Notes under the pieces: model-generated
The model's database searches: none
What the model saw: the letters and a program-made list of their open reading frames with translations, nothing else
What the model was told of the DNA's origin: nothing
Program-made: the position numbers and the translations under genes
Source of the DNA: UBA6382 sp964596865
GTDB lineage: Bacteria; Bacteroidota; Bacteroidia; Bacteroidales; Bacteroidaceae
Direction: 5' to 3'
Length of the DNA stretch: 8,599 nucleotides
NCBI GenBank assembly: GCA_964596865.1
Contig: CAZQVW010000116.1
Coordinates: 1-8,599 of the forward strand
In this document: piece by piece, positions 1 through 7,986 of the stretch
Numbering within the stretch: position 1 is the stretch's first letter
How the letters are laid out: the number at the start of each line of letters is the position of its first letter

Positions 1-460
1 TGTCATATTCGTCCACCAGCACCACCACCTTGCGCCCTGTCTTTTCCGCAGCGCGACGAATAATTCCTGCAAAGCGGAGTGCAGGTGTATCTTCCGATTG
101 AAAAGAACCGTAAATCTGTTCTTGTGTAGTCAGAAAGTTGTTAAGAATACTATCCAGTGCTTCAACAGTATTATACTTGCCGATATTCAAATCTAAATGG
201 AGCACAGGATGTTTCGGCCACTCGTGTTCCAATTTTTCCATGGCAAGTCCCTTGAATATCTCCTTTTTCCCAAGGAAATACGCCTCCAGCGTAGACAGTA
301 ACAGCGATTTGCCGAACCTGCGCGGCCGACTAAGGAAATACACGCTGCCTCCTTGGGCAAGTTTATAAGCAAGGTCAGTTTTATCTACATAGACATAACC
401 ATTTGTGCGGATTTTTTCAAAATCCTGCACGCCGATAGGGTATTTCATCTGCTGTAACAT
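1..460 (-). CDS. AAA-ATPase-like protein (likely AAA-ATPase_like / PD-(D/E)XK family), N-terminal part only
   Basis: Translating the minus strand from ATG 460-458 gives 153 residues with no stop before the window edge, so the C-terminus is missing. The protein begins MLQQMKYPIGVQDF and continues with NGYVYVDKT, the hallmark start of the AAA-ATPase_like family (Pfam PF09820). Residues 44-57 hold the atypical P-loop SRPRRFGKSLLLST, and residues 144-153 hold the Walker B segment KVVVLVDEYD. Known relatives carry a PD-(D/E)XK nuclease-like domain at the C-terminus, which would lie outside this window. The cellular role of the family is not settled; nucleic-acid or mobile-element functions have been inferred. 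A second in-frame ATG at 448-446 (MKYPIGVQDF) is an equally plausible start, since many relatives begin at that point. The frame stays open upstream without another ATG, but a -7 box at 482-489 argues against a longer protein. There is no Shine-Dalgarno sequence, as is usual in Bacteroidetes. Family assignment is firm; function is not. Confidence 0.9.
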   Translation of the reverse strand, partial: MLQQMKYPIGVQDFEKIRTNGYVYVDKTDLAYKLAQGGSVYFLSRPRRFGKSLLLSTLEAYFLGKKEIFKGLAMEKLEHEWPKHPVLHLDLNIGKYNTVEALDSILNNFLTTQEQIYGSFQSEDTPALRFAGIIRRAAEKTGRKVVVLVDEYD

Positions 461-481
461 GGCAAGAAAAGTTTGGTATTG

Positions 482-489
482 CAAAATTA
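482..489 (-). promoter_or_regulatory. Possible -7 promoter box (TAATTTTG) for the AAA-ATPase-like gene
   Basis: Read on the minus strand the bases are TAATTTTG, matching the Bacteroidetes -7 consensus TAnnTTTG. It lies 22 bp before the ATG at 460, which would give a leader of roughly 15 nt. No convincing TTTG -33 element is found 19-21 bp upstream, so this is half a promoter by sequence. The same octamer serves as the -7 candidate of the large gene at 8001-8008. Confidence 0.4.
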
Positions 490-595
490 GCGAAAATCTA
501 TGTAACAGGCATTTCAATCTCTGCCATAATTCAGTCGCAATAATTTCATTTTTCGGCCTGCTGCTGCGAAAAAATCCCAAGATAATTTTCAAAAA

Positions 596-633
596 TCCCG
601 AGATAGTTTGCGTTAACAGTACTGTAACAATAA
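596..633 (+). repeat. 38-bp dispersed repeat, left copy
   Basis: This stretch matches 8544-8581 in the same orientation at 34 of 38 positions. The best-conserved part is GATAGTTTGCGTT followed by ACAGT-R-CTGTAACAATAA. Differences lie at 598, 601, 615 and 621. The repeat contains the perfect palindrome ACAGTACTGT at 616-625. The two copies sit on either side of the large gene, about 7.9 kb apart. It could be a regulator binding site, a REP-like element or a recombination site; the sequence alone does not decide. Confidence 0.75.
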
Positions 634-641
634 CTATCTCG
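599..641. promoter_or_regulatory. Nested palindrome (possible operator or REP-like hairpin)
   Basis: The outer arms CGAGATAG (599-606) and CTATCTCG (634-641) are perfect 8-bp complements, centred almost exactly on the inner perfect palindrome ACAGTACTGT (616-625). Between them TT and GTT on the left partly match AAC and AA on the right, so the 43-bp unit is an imperfect palindrome throughout. It lies about 140 bp upstream of the AAA-ATPase-like start and past the terminator of the large gene. An operator for a dimeric regulator or a REP-like unit both fit. No binding protein can be named from this sequence. Confidence 0.5.
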
Positions 642-708
642 ATAAAAAATGATTTTTTCTGCAGTTTCATTGCCCTTTTGTCTGGTTTTATCTCATTTTT
701 GATTTACG

Positions 709-751
709 AAAATGAAAAGAGCGGCTTGCAGACAATTTCTGCGAACCGCTC
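709..751 (-). terminator. Rho-independent terminator of the large peptidase gene (possibly bidirectional)
   Basis: The arms GAGCGGCTTGCAGA (719-732) and TCTGCGAACCGCTC (738-751) pair over 14 positions with two imperfect pairs around a 5-nt loop. On the minus strand the hairpin is followed at once by TTTTCATTTT, which fits intrinsic termination about 100 nt after the stop codon at 847. On the plus strand it is followed by AGTTTTAATAAT, so it may also stop transcripts coming from the left. Confidence 0.8.
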
Positions 752-795
752 AGTTTTAATAATAGGGTTTAATGTTCTTGAGAGCTTACTTGAAG

Positions 796-817
796 ACCTT
801 ATTAAATGCTTAATAAG
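796..817 (-). other. AT-rich hairpin in the 3' untranslated region of the large gene
   Basis: CCTTATTAA (796-804) and TTAATAAGG (809-817) form a perfect 9-bp stem with a 4-nt loop, 30 nt after the stop codon in the direction of transcription. It has no U-run after it and is weak in GC, so it is not counted as a terminator. It may protect the transcript end or have no role. Confidence 0.4.
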
Positions 818-846
818 GCCTTAATTAAATACTCTATGGTTACGCT

Positions 847-3800
847 TTATTTGACAATCACTTTCTTGCCATTGATGATGTTAATGCCGCGGCGGGCATT
901 ATCCAGACGGCGGCCTTGGAGGTCGTAGATTATGCCGTCATTGTCGGAACCGATGCTGATGGTGGCGTCATTAATACTGGTAACTTTCTCGTCATCAACG
1001 GTGAGGATATTATATAGTGTGGAGGCGAGGCCGTTGGCCTCGATGTAGACGCGGTTGGCAGGGAGGTTAGACATAATGGTCTTGTAGAAGCAAGGGGAAT
1101 TATTGCGCTTGCCGAATGTAAGGTAGAGGGTAGACGTCCATTTCATCGGTATGGTGGTGCCGCGAAGCAAGTTAGTTTCGTCGGTGGTGGGGGCGTCTGT
1201 TGCGCTCGAGTTTTCAAGGATGGTGAATGTAGCGGCGATGGAATCGGCGTTCGCTCCCACTAATATCATCGGCGTGTAGGCAGGAATAACTGTGGCCACA
1301 TTGGAGAGTGTGATAGTGTCGCCATTGGCATTGGTGCTTACCACCGCTTTTGTGTAGGCCTTGGCGCCACTCACCTCCACTGCAAATGGCAGGTAGGCGG
1401 AACCGTAGGTCTTGTTGCCGATGGCCTCCAACGGGATAGTGAACGTATCCACTTCGGCGTAGGTGAGCGTGGTGTCGGCGGCGCCCAAAGCCAATGAGCT
1501 ACCGCTGATGCCGATGCGTGAACTGCCGTTGCTAAGAGTGAACAAGTCGTTGTCGTCGTTGCGCCACTGGATTATCCATTCTGTGGGCGTGTCAGACAGT
1601 TGGGTGGCCGAATGGAGATAAGTGCCGGTGTTGGCATTCTTTAAGTAAACCTTGCCGAGGGAGGTTGAGCTCACTTGCCACAGTTGACTGACGCTGTTAA
1701 GGTCGCTGGCAAGGGCAGCTACCTTAAGGTTGGTGTTATTGCCGCTAAAAGAGAAGTTGCGCTTAAGGGCGGAATCCTGAATGGCCACATATCCAATGCT
1801 ACCGGCAAACAATGAGCCGGAGATGGCGGTACCGAAGTTGTAGTTGTTGATACCGTTGATGACAGCTTTGAATGTTGTAGGCGAGGGATTGTCTTCATAT
1901 TTGGCTACGAGGGCATCGAGATCCACGCCTTTTTTGCCTTCCACGATGTATTTGCCCCAGTGGGTGTTGGATAGCGTGGGAAGCGACTGGAATATATCGG
2001 GCTCATACTCTATCTCCGTGGCTTGGATGCGGGCGTTTGCGTTTTGGCGGGCGGCGGTGCCGGTAGATACGCCTAATCCCTGCTGTCTGTTGCTAAGAGC
2101 GCGAGCGTAGAGGTAGGTATTACTGCTTGTGTTGCCCTCATTGTTCAGAGAGAACCCATCTCCGGATTTATTCATCGCCCATACGCCTGTGGCGTTGTTG
2201 AGGGTTTTCTTTTCCATCACCACGCCGCCGCCGGCATTGCTGTTATAATGGAGCTCAAAGGCAGCGCCTGCACCCTTGTTCCAAATACGCATGGAATAGG
2301 GCGAACCGCTGAAGGCCCAAAGCGAATTGTCTGCGCTCTTGTCCCAGTCATTGCCCACTAATTCGTATGCGGACAGACTTTTGCTGCCGTCTGTGTAGGT
2401 GCCGCTCTTGTGATTTGGATTATAGGCGATGCCAAGATTGCTGGCGCTGGCGAAGTTTAGGCGATACCACACTGCTTTGGCAAAACTCTCGGAGAATTGG
2501 ATAGGCCCATCGTAGGTCGCCACCACAGTGGTGTCGTTATTGATGGGTGTAGGCGTTATTCTGAATACCACAAAGTCGTTTTTATAGGCCGACATGCTTG
2601 CTGGCATAACATTGTCGGGAAGCCACGCACCGTTTACGACTCTCTCGCTCTTTTCAGCGTAGGTGGTGTCGCCCAATACGATGCGGAAAGTAATGTTGCG
2701 CTCGCTAACCTTGTTGGTATCGTTCAACTGTAGGATTGCCTGCTTCCTGTCAGCGTCGGTAAAGACGTATTCCGGAGCTTCTAAGATCTTAACGCTCTGA
2801 TAGGTGTGGTCGCCCACAGTGAGATTGACGTTTCCGTTAGTGCCGTTGGCGATGCTCACGCCCGTGGCCTCGCCTTTGGCCATAGTGGTGCCATTTGCAA
2901 ATTTATGAGAGCCCACATTATAGAGATAGGTGGCAGTATCGCCCTTTATAAACACCCATTGCTGGTAGGGGTCGCATTCGTTTAAGGTTACATCGGTGTT
3001 TGGCGAAGCTCCTGCCACACTTAATCGCGAATTGCCGAACGGCCGCTCATACAGTGCGCCCTTAGAGGAATTAGAATAGGCGATAGTGTAGACACTGGTG
3101 GCGTTCTCCAAATCCTTTACGGCGTGGAGATTGCCATAGAAGCGGAGCTCCTTAATGCAGAGGTAGCTACCGTAGCCGGTATTGAACGTAAGGCGGATAT
3201 ATTTCTTCGTGGCAGCCTTTTGCAACACCAGATTCTGACTGAGGAATGAGAAAACGTGATGGTTTCTGTCCACAACTGTCCAATTCACGTTATCATCGCT
3301 TTCCTCCACCGTTACGGACGATGTGCGGTAGTTGTTGTTGCGGTCTTTATAGTAGATTTGCAGGGATTGGATGGAGTCTTTTCCAATTCTACAGAGCGTG
3401 ATATAATGTGGGTAGCCTATGTAATTATATGGGCCGGACTTCCATTGGCTATGCCAGTGGGTATCGGGGTTTCCATCGATTACATACGAAGGGTCGCCGT
3501 CGTTGGGAGCGCTATCACTGTAATCCACCACTTTGAAACGCGTGCGGGGGAGTTCTTCGCCCACCAGTTTTTCGTTTTCGGCGGTATTGAGATCCAGACT
3601 AAACACGCCTTTCGATTCGCTCAAGAATGCGTAGGTCTGATCAAAGCCCTTAAGCGTGGCCTTCACCGCGTTGGCGGTGCTGTCGGCAAACTGTGTCTCG
3701 GTATTATAGAGATTGAAATTATAATAAGCCAATAGGTTATTCCCCGCAGCGTTCATTTTCTCCTTTGTCAGTGGCTGGTTGGCGTATTCCAAGATGTCGT

Positions 3801-6800
3801 TTTCTGTGAGGGTCTTGTTCCACACTCTTAGTTCGTCGATAGAGAATCTACTGTTGTCGCCGCCGATGGTGATGTCCTTGAGAATAGAGGAATAGTTGCT
3901 CTGCGAAGATGTGAGCACGCCCACTTTTGCACCATCGGCGTAGACTGTGATGCTCGTGCCGTTGGCGCAGAAAGCGTAGTGGTGCCAAAGCCCTTGTTTG
4001 TATACGCCCTCCAGTGTTGAGGTCTTGTCTTTTGTGTTTAGCGTGACGTTGCCCACGGCGTTGCCCACGAGCAATAGGGTGTTGTTGGTGTTATTACCCT
4101 GTGCCTTGATGGTGAGGCACGATGCGGCCAGTTCTTCTGCCTTTGCCCAAAAATCAATCGTCCACGTACGGGCGATAGCCGTAGTTTCGGGCAGGCTAAA
4201 TGTCATTGTCTGGTTGTTGGCGCCATAGAAATTGAGGCCATAACGACTATCGGCGTTGCAAACCACCAGTGCGTTGTTGTATATGGCGGACACTTCGCCT
4301 ACGCGATTGCCCACGGTGTGGGTCAGCGTGTAGACGCCGGAGTGGGCCGGCGCTACTTGGCCCGAAAGTCCGTCTATGCGGAAGAACGAATTGGGGGACA
4401 GGAACGCCCATTGCCCGGTAGTGGGCTGGTTGGTGCTCTTGTCCGTCAGAGTGACTATTTCGCCTTTCATCACGGTGGAGGGCGAGATTAGGTGTCCCTC
4501 TACGGGCTCCACCAGCGATACAACAAAGGTTTTACTGGTGGAATACTCCTCGCCATCGCTACCGGTAACGGTGAGCGTAACAGTGTGTGTGCCGTCATCT
4601 GCATAAACCGTGGAGGCGTTGGTCATATTCGACGTTGTGCGTCCGTTTGCGTCCTTGTCCCAAGTCCATGTATAGCTGCAGCCCGGGGCTTGGTTCTTGG
4701 AAATAAAACTGATGGTCTGCCCCGTGCTCACCGTGTCGGCCGACAAGACGAACTCTGCCGTTGGGGTGATGTCATTAATCTCAATAGTGGTGGAGGCGCT
4801 GGCCGTCTGTCCGTTGATGTCGGTGGCGGTTACACTTATGGTGTGTGTACCTTTGCTGGTGAAAACAAACGAGGGCTTTGTTACCACCGCAGTTTTCTCC
4901 TGCCCCTCGCTTACTGTGGCTTTCCACGAATAGCTGGTCAATCCCACCGACCCGTTGGCGCTAAATGACACGGCTTCGCCCATGAAGGCTGTTTGCGGAC
5001 CGCTGATGCTCACCGTTGGAGTGATAGAGGTTGAGGGCGTGATGGTGGCGTAGCCTTTCACGCTATCTTCTGCCGCCGTTGCGCTTCCCTCCACTATAAA
5101 TGCATCGTGTCCGTTGGCATAATCCTTTATTCGCCAGCGTTTTTGTTCCAGTCCGTTGTCATCAGAGTATCCCTCTTCATACATATCTCCCTTGAGATAA
5201 GCCACCAGTCCGTCCGTCTCTTTAGGATTAACGATGGGGGTGCGGTAGTTGTCGCGGATTTGGTCGGCAGTGCGCGCGGTAGTCCATAGGCGCAACTCAT
5301 CGATCTTACCGTTGAGCGATTTTCCATCGCCGAAATACAGTCTATTGCTCCAATAACTGGGAAATCCACTATTGTTAGACACCGTAGTGGCCGATACCGC
5401 CTGCTTTCCATTGACATAGATTGTATGTTTCTTGCCGTCAATGACAAGGGCGATGTGAGCCCACTGTCCGTTCTTCAGAGAGTTTGCAGCAGTGGCGATA
5501 CGCGAACCGTTTGACACCATATTTGCCCATCCTGCCACGATGCTACCGTTGGCTTCTGCGTACATTCTGTATTTTGAGCCCCACGAACTGTAGAACAGTC
5601 TGTCGCCATTGCTTTGCAGTTTGCTTGGGCGGAACCAGAATTCCACCGTATATTGCGCATGAGTGGCGTCGGCCACATCGGGCACATAAAATCCGCCGTC
5701 TTTCACGGATATGGCCGCACTATCATATATCTCTTGCAAATTGTGTGCCACACTGGGGATTGCACTGTTGCTGGCGGCGGAGAGAAACTTTTTTTCGTTG
5801 AGCAAATAAACGGATTTCACCGTCCACGTGCCGTCTGTCTCTTCAATGGCTTTGCTATTGGTATTGTAATCGGTGGAATCCGTCAGCATTCCATCCTTAT
5901 ATATATAGTAATTGTTGGGAGTGTAGATGCCATGAGCGGGAGCGTCCCAACTGAGTGTGCCGTTTGCGAAGGCCAAATTGAGTGGGGCGTTGAATTGCTC
6001 GCCTCTCACCACGGTGGCAATCCTCGTTTGCTTGCCGCCCGTCTGAATTTCCACATTCTTTTCCGCAAAAGGTGTCTCGATGCCCTGGTCGTCAAACTCA
6101 TAGTCTATCACACTGGCACTAATAATCTGTCCTTTTCCCTTGTTCTTGCCCGCATCGCTACTGCTATTGACTATAAGGAAATACTTCAGCGGCTTACTGG
6201 TGTCATACCCCTCTGTCAAGTCGGTGAGGTCGATTCCAAATTCCATTGGCTCGTAGTGCATCGTGCCATCGGCCCACTGGCCCAGTAGCGGCGTGGCCGG
6301 ATTCGTTTTGGAACCATCGCCGGTATTATTGATGTACGGGAATTTGAACGTCTTTTGGGGCAGGGCGGCGGCGGTGTCGCTATTGATACCTACCACCACG
6401 CTGATTTCCGACCGATGTATGTATTCCATCTTGATTTTCATCGTGCGCGTGGGCTTATAGTCCACTCGGTAGTGATACATATACGGCTCCCAAAACCATT
6501 TAGGCTTATATACTGTTACTTTGTTGGTTGTGCTATAATTTACGCTGTCGGCATTACTGCTGCCATCGGCATATTCCTTATACACTTTCGTTGCTGACGA
6601 TGCGGGAGCGGGCAGGCTGACGGCGTTAGACACACCGCCGCCCATTGCGTATGGACAGTACACAAAACCTCCGTTTGCCCACTCGCCCCACGTGTTGGCC
6701 ACTATCCATGCACCGTTCTCGTTCTGGCCTAAGCGGTTGTTTTTCTCGCCCACGATGCCGTTGCCGTCCAAATCAAACTGGATTCTGTCGTCATACCCCA

Positions 6801-7641
6801 CGATGGTCATCGCATGATCGCCGTAATCCAGATTCCAATGCTGCATATATTCCTTTCCAGCGAATCCGTATTGCGAGTTTGTGGGAGTGGTGGGCACTTT
6901 TGCCCTCGCGGAGCGAGCTATGCCCACGCCCATACAGAAGATGCCGCCCCTGCCGCCGTAGGTGGGGTCGCCAAGGTGGTTATACAAGTAGCCTTTTATC
7001 AAATCTATGCCATCCCCGTCGGGATCGGTACTGTAATTATGCCCGTTGCCGTCGTTGAAGTTCTCGCACGAACCAATACGGTGGAGCATGGCGTTATACC
7101 AACTGTCATATCCCTGCATCCATCCGGCCACGCCGGAATCGTATTCATAACCGCCGTATTTATTGCCCGGATAGCGCCCGCCATACACATCGGCTGTGGG
7201 GTAGCCTACATACAATCCCATCTCGTCTTTGCCTGGGCCGTTGTATGTGAAGATATACTCAAACATCGGGCAAAGCTGGTTCTCCTCCAACGAGGCATCC
7301 GTGTTATGCACGGCGTTCATCTCCGATGTCATCATATAACCCACGTGACTCGTTACACCGCACGACCCAAAGCTCCCCTGCGAAAAGATTGGCGGGAAGT
7401 AGCGATAGTCTGCGTTATTGAAATGGTCGGGTAGGGTGGAGGCATCCACCACATATTTGGCGGATTTCGCTCTACTGCCATACCCCTTTGAGGTCGCTGC
7501 GCCAGTCTGCACCGTGCTCTGTGTACCTTTGTTGTACCCCGGGTACCAATCGCCCTGCGGCAACTGGCCGTAGTTGGTGTTCTGCGCTGCGCACAGTAGT
7601 GTCGCGCCCAGCGCAACGATGGTTGTAAGTAGGTGTTTCAT
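847..7641 (-). CDS. Secreted multidomain papain-like cysteine peptidase/adhesin with LamG, PKD, discoidin and trefoil-like modules
   Basis: This is an uninterrupted 2264-residue protein. Residues 1-19 are a signal peptide (MKHLLTTIVALGATLLCAA, likely cut before Q20). Residues about 65-340 are a C1A papain-like peptidase: Q88 (oxyanion hole) and C94 in QGSFGSCG, H276 in GDHAMTIVGYDD, N316 in VANTWGEW. Then follow a beta-rich region (345-550), an FN3-like segment (550-630), LamG 1 (640-800, ending IDELRLW), three PKD-like domains (870-957, 958-1045, 1046-1128), LamG 2 (1130-1290, IDELRVW), an F5/8 type C domain (1362-1504, VIDGNPDTHWHS), and beta-rich segments with QQW/QLW motifs resembling ricin-type trefoils (1510-2010). 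The end has YDLQGRR near 2238 and finishes NGKKVIVK, typical of Prevotella-type C-terminal sorting or anchoring tails. Inferred role: an exported surface or released protease that binds glycans or matrix. Substrate is unknown. The residue after C94 is Gly where papain has Trp. The start has an A-rich upstream stretch and no Shine-Dalgarno sequence. Confidence 0.93.
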   Translation of the reverse strand: MKHLLTTIVALGATLLCAAQNTNYGQLPQGDWYPGYNKGTQSTVQTGAATSKGYGSRAKSAKYVVDASTLPDHFNNADYRYFPPIFSQGSFGSCGVTSHVGYMMTSEMNAVHNTDASLEENQLCPMFEYIFTYNGPGKDEMGLYVGYPTADVYGGRYPGNKYGGYEYDSGVAGWMQGYDSWYNAMLHRIGSCENFNDGNGHNYSTDPDGDGIDLIKGYLYNHLGDPTYGGRGGIFCMGVGIARSARAKVPTTPTNSQYGFAGKEYMQHWNLDYGDHAMTIVGYDDRIQFDLDGNGIVGEKNNRLGQNENGAWIVANTWGEWANGGFVYCPYAMGGGVSNAVSLPAPASSATKVYKEYADGSSNADSVNYSTTNKVTVYKPKWFWEPYMYHYRVDYKPTRTMKIKMEYIHRSEISVVVGINSDTAAALPQKTFKFPYINNTGDGSKTNPATPLLGQWADGTMHYEPMEFGIDLTDLTEGYDTSKPLKYFLIVNSSSDAGKNKGKGQIISASVIDYEFDDQGIETPFAEKNVEIQTGGKQTRIATVVRGEQFNAPLNLAFANGTLSWDAPAHGIYTPNNYYIYKDGMLTDSTDYNTNSKAIEETDGTWTVKSVYLLNEKKFLSAASNSAIPSVAHNLQEIYDSAAISVKDGGFYVPDVADATHAQYTVEFWFRPSKLQSNGDRLFYSSWGSKYRMYAEANGSIVAGWANMVSNGSRIATAANSLKNGQWAHIALVIDGKKHTIYVNGKQAVSATTVSNNSGFPSYWSNRLYFGDGKSLNGKIDELRLWTTARTADQIRDNYRTPIVNPKETDGLVAYLKGDMYEEGYSDDNGLEQKRWRIKDYANGHDAFIVEGSATAAEDSVKGYATITPSTSITPTVSISGPQTAFMGEAVSFSANGSVGLTSYSWKATVSEGQEKTAVVTKPSFVFTSKGTHTISVTATDINGQTASASTTIEINDITPTAEFVLSADTVSTGQTISFISKNQAPGCSYTWTWDKDANGRTTSNMTNASTVYADDGTHTVTLTVTGSDGEEYSTSKTFVVSLVEPVEGHLISPSTVMKGEIVTLTDKSTNQPTTGQWAFLSPNSFFRIDGLSGQVAPAHSGVYTLTHTVGNRVGEVSAIYNNALVVCNADSRYGLNFYGANNQTMTFSLPETTAIARTWTIDFWAKAEELAASCLTIKAQGNNTNNTLLLVGNAVGNVTLNTKDKTSTLEGVYKQGLWHHYAFCANGTSITVYADGAKVGVLTSSQSNYSSILKDITIGGDNSRFSIDELRVWNKTLTENDILEYANQPLTKEKMNAAGNNLLAYYNFNLYNTETQFADSTANAVKATLKGFDQTYAFLSESKGVFSLDLNTAENEKLVGEELPRTRFKVVDYSDSAPNDGDPSYVIDGNPDTHWHSQWKSGPYNYIGYPHYITLCRIGKDSIQSLQIYYKDRNNNYRTSSVTVEESDDNVNWTVVDRNHHVFSFLSQNLVLQKAATKKYIRLTFNTGYGSYLCIKELRFYGNLHAVKDLENATSVYTIAYSNSSKGALYERPFGNSRLSVAGASPNTDVTLNECDPYQQWVFIKGDTATYLYNVGSHKFANGTTMAKGEATGVSIANGTNGNVNLTVGDHTYQSVKILEAPEYVFTDADRKQAILQLNDTNKVSERNITFRIVLGDTTYAEKSERVVNGAWLPDNVMPASMSAYKNDFVVFRITPTPINNDTTVVATYDGPIQFSESFAKAVWYRLNFASASNLGIAYNPNHKSGTYTDGSKSLSAYELVGNDWDKSADNSLWAFSGSPYSMRIWNKGAGAAFELHYNSNAGGGVVMEKKTLNNATGVWAMNKSGDGFSLNNEGNTSSNTYLYARALSNRQQGLGVSTGTAARQNANARIQATEIEYEPDIFQSLPTLSNTHWGKYIVEGKKGVDLDALVAKYEDNPSPTTFKAVINGINNYNFGTAISGSLFAGSIGYVAIQDSALKRNFSFSGNNTNLKVAALASDLNSVSQLWQVSSTSLGKVYLKNANTGTYLHSATQLSDTPTEWIIQWRNDDNDLFTLSNGSSRIGISGSSLALGAADTTLTYAEVDTFTIPLEAIGNKTYGSAYLPFAVEVSGAKAYTKAVVSTNANGDTITLSNVATVIPAYTPMILVGANADSIAATFTILENSSATDAPTTDETNLLRGTTIPMKWTSTLYLTFGKRNNSPCFYKTIMSNLPANRVYIEANGLASTLYNILTVDDEKVTSINDATISIGSDNDGIIYDLQGRRLDNARRGINIINGKKVIVK

Positions 7642-7761
7642 ATTCTTATTGTGTTTCTTTTCTCTGTCGTGGTTTTGTGTTTTCGTGATATACTTTATTT
7701 CTTATCTTGTATCGGTCTGTTCCTCTTTTATTTATGCTTGCCTCTATCTCGTATTCATCTG

Positions 7762-7915
7762 TCTCGTCTTAATCTCGTTCTTCCTCTCTTTTATGTCCGC
7801 CCACCTTATTACAATATGCGTCTGTCTCTTCCTTCTGCCCGTCAATCTCGTCCTAATCTCGTTCTTCCTCTCTTTTGTGTCCGTCTACCTTATTATAATA
7901 AGCGTCCGTCTCTTC
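7762..7915. repeat. Imperfect tandem repeat, period 84 bp, two copies
   Basis: The 70-bp segments 7762-7831 and 7846-7915 match at 63 of 70 positions with an 84-bp period. Both begin TCTCGTCYTAATCTCGTTC on the plus strand and end GTCTCTTC. Weaker look-alikes occur on each side (around 7697-7725 and 7912-7942), suggesting an older, decayed array. Pyrimidines dominate the plus strand, so the RNA of the large gene carries GA-rich repeats. Most differences would change amino acids in the open plus-strand frame, which argues against coding. Confidence 0.8.
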
Positions 7916-7961
7916 GTGGTATTCGTTCTTTCTTTGTTCATGCGCTACTATTCTTTGTGAC

Positions 7962-7986
7962 GGATAATGTCTTTTACATATTATCC
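7962..7986 (-). promoter_or_regulatory. Hairpin at the predicted 5' end of the large gene's mRNA
   Basis: On the minus strand GGATAAT-AT-GT pairs with ACATTATCC (9 bp with a 2-nt bulge) around the loop AAAAG. It would begin within about 10 nt of the transcript start predicted from the -7 box at 8001-8008. A stem so close to the 5' end could stabilise the message; that role is inference. Confidence 0.4.

Larger units (their letters stand above)
461..846. other. Intergenic region between two leftward genes
   Basis: No convincing gene is present. From left to right it holds the -7 box of the AAA-ATPase-like gene, an A/T-flanked inverted repeat (TTTTTCG at 549-555 with CGAAAAA at 567-573) lacking the layout of a terminator, the nested palindrome at 599-641, a short AAAAAAT/ATTTTTT inverted repeat at 644-658, the terminator hairpin at 719-751, and a 9-bp AT-rich hairpin at 796-817. 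The region is clearly more AT-rich than the genes on both sides. Confidence 0.7.

Noticed and set aside
549..573. TTTTTCG/CGAAAAA inverted repeat as a terminator
   Set aside because: The stem is mostly A/T and on both strands is followed by A-rich, not T-rich, sequence; the 719-751 hairpin already serves the large gene.
405..824. Plus-strand open frame of 139 codons in the left gap
   Set aside because: It overlaps the start of the AAA-ATPase-like gene and runs across the palindrome and the terminator hairpin. It has no family resemblance and is best explained by AT-rich intergenic sequence.
5614..6288. Long plus-strand open frame opposite the large gene
   Set aside because: It is an antisense shadow produced by the codon usage of the 2264-codon gene, whose protein has clear domains over the same stretch. 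The same applies to plus-strand frames around 3256-3735, 4492-4968 and 6814-7434.
7585..7641. Possible lipoprotein signal (Cys17 in ATLLCAAQ) at the start of the large protein
   Set aside because: Positions before the Cys read T-L-L, not the usual L-[A/S]-[G/A] lipobox, and CAA|Q fits an ordinary signal peptidase I site better.
7762..7915. CRISPR-like array
   Set aside because: There are only two long imperfect copies with a 14-bp gap, not short exact repeats with unique spacers, and no cas gene is nearby.
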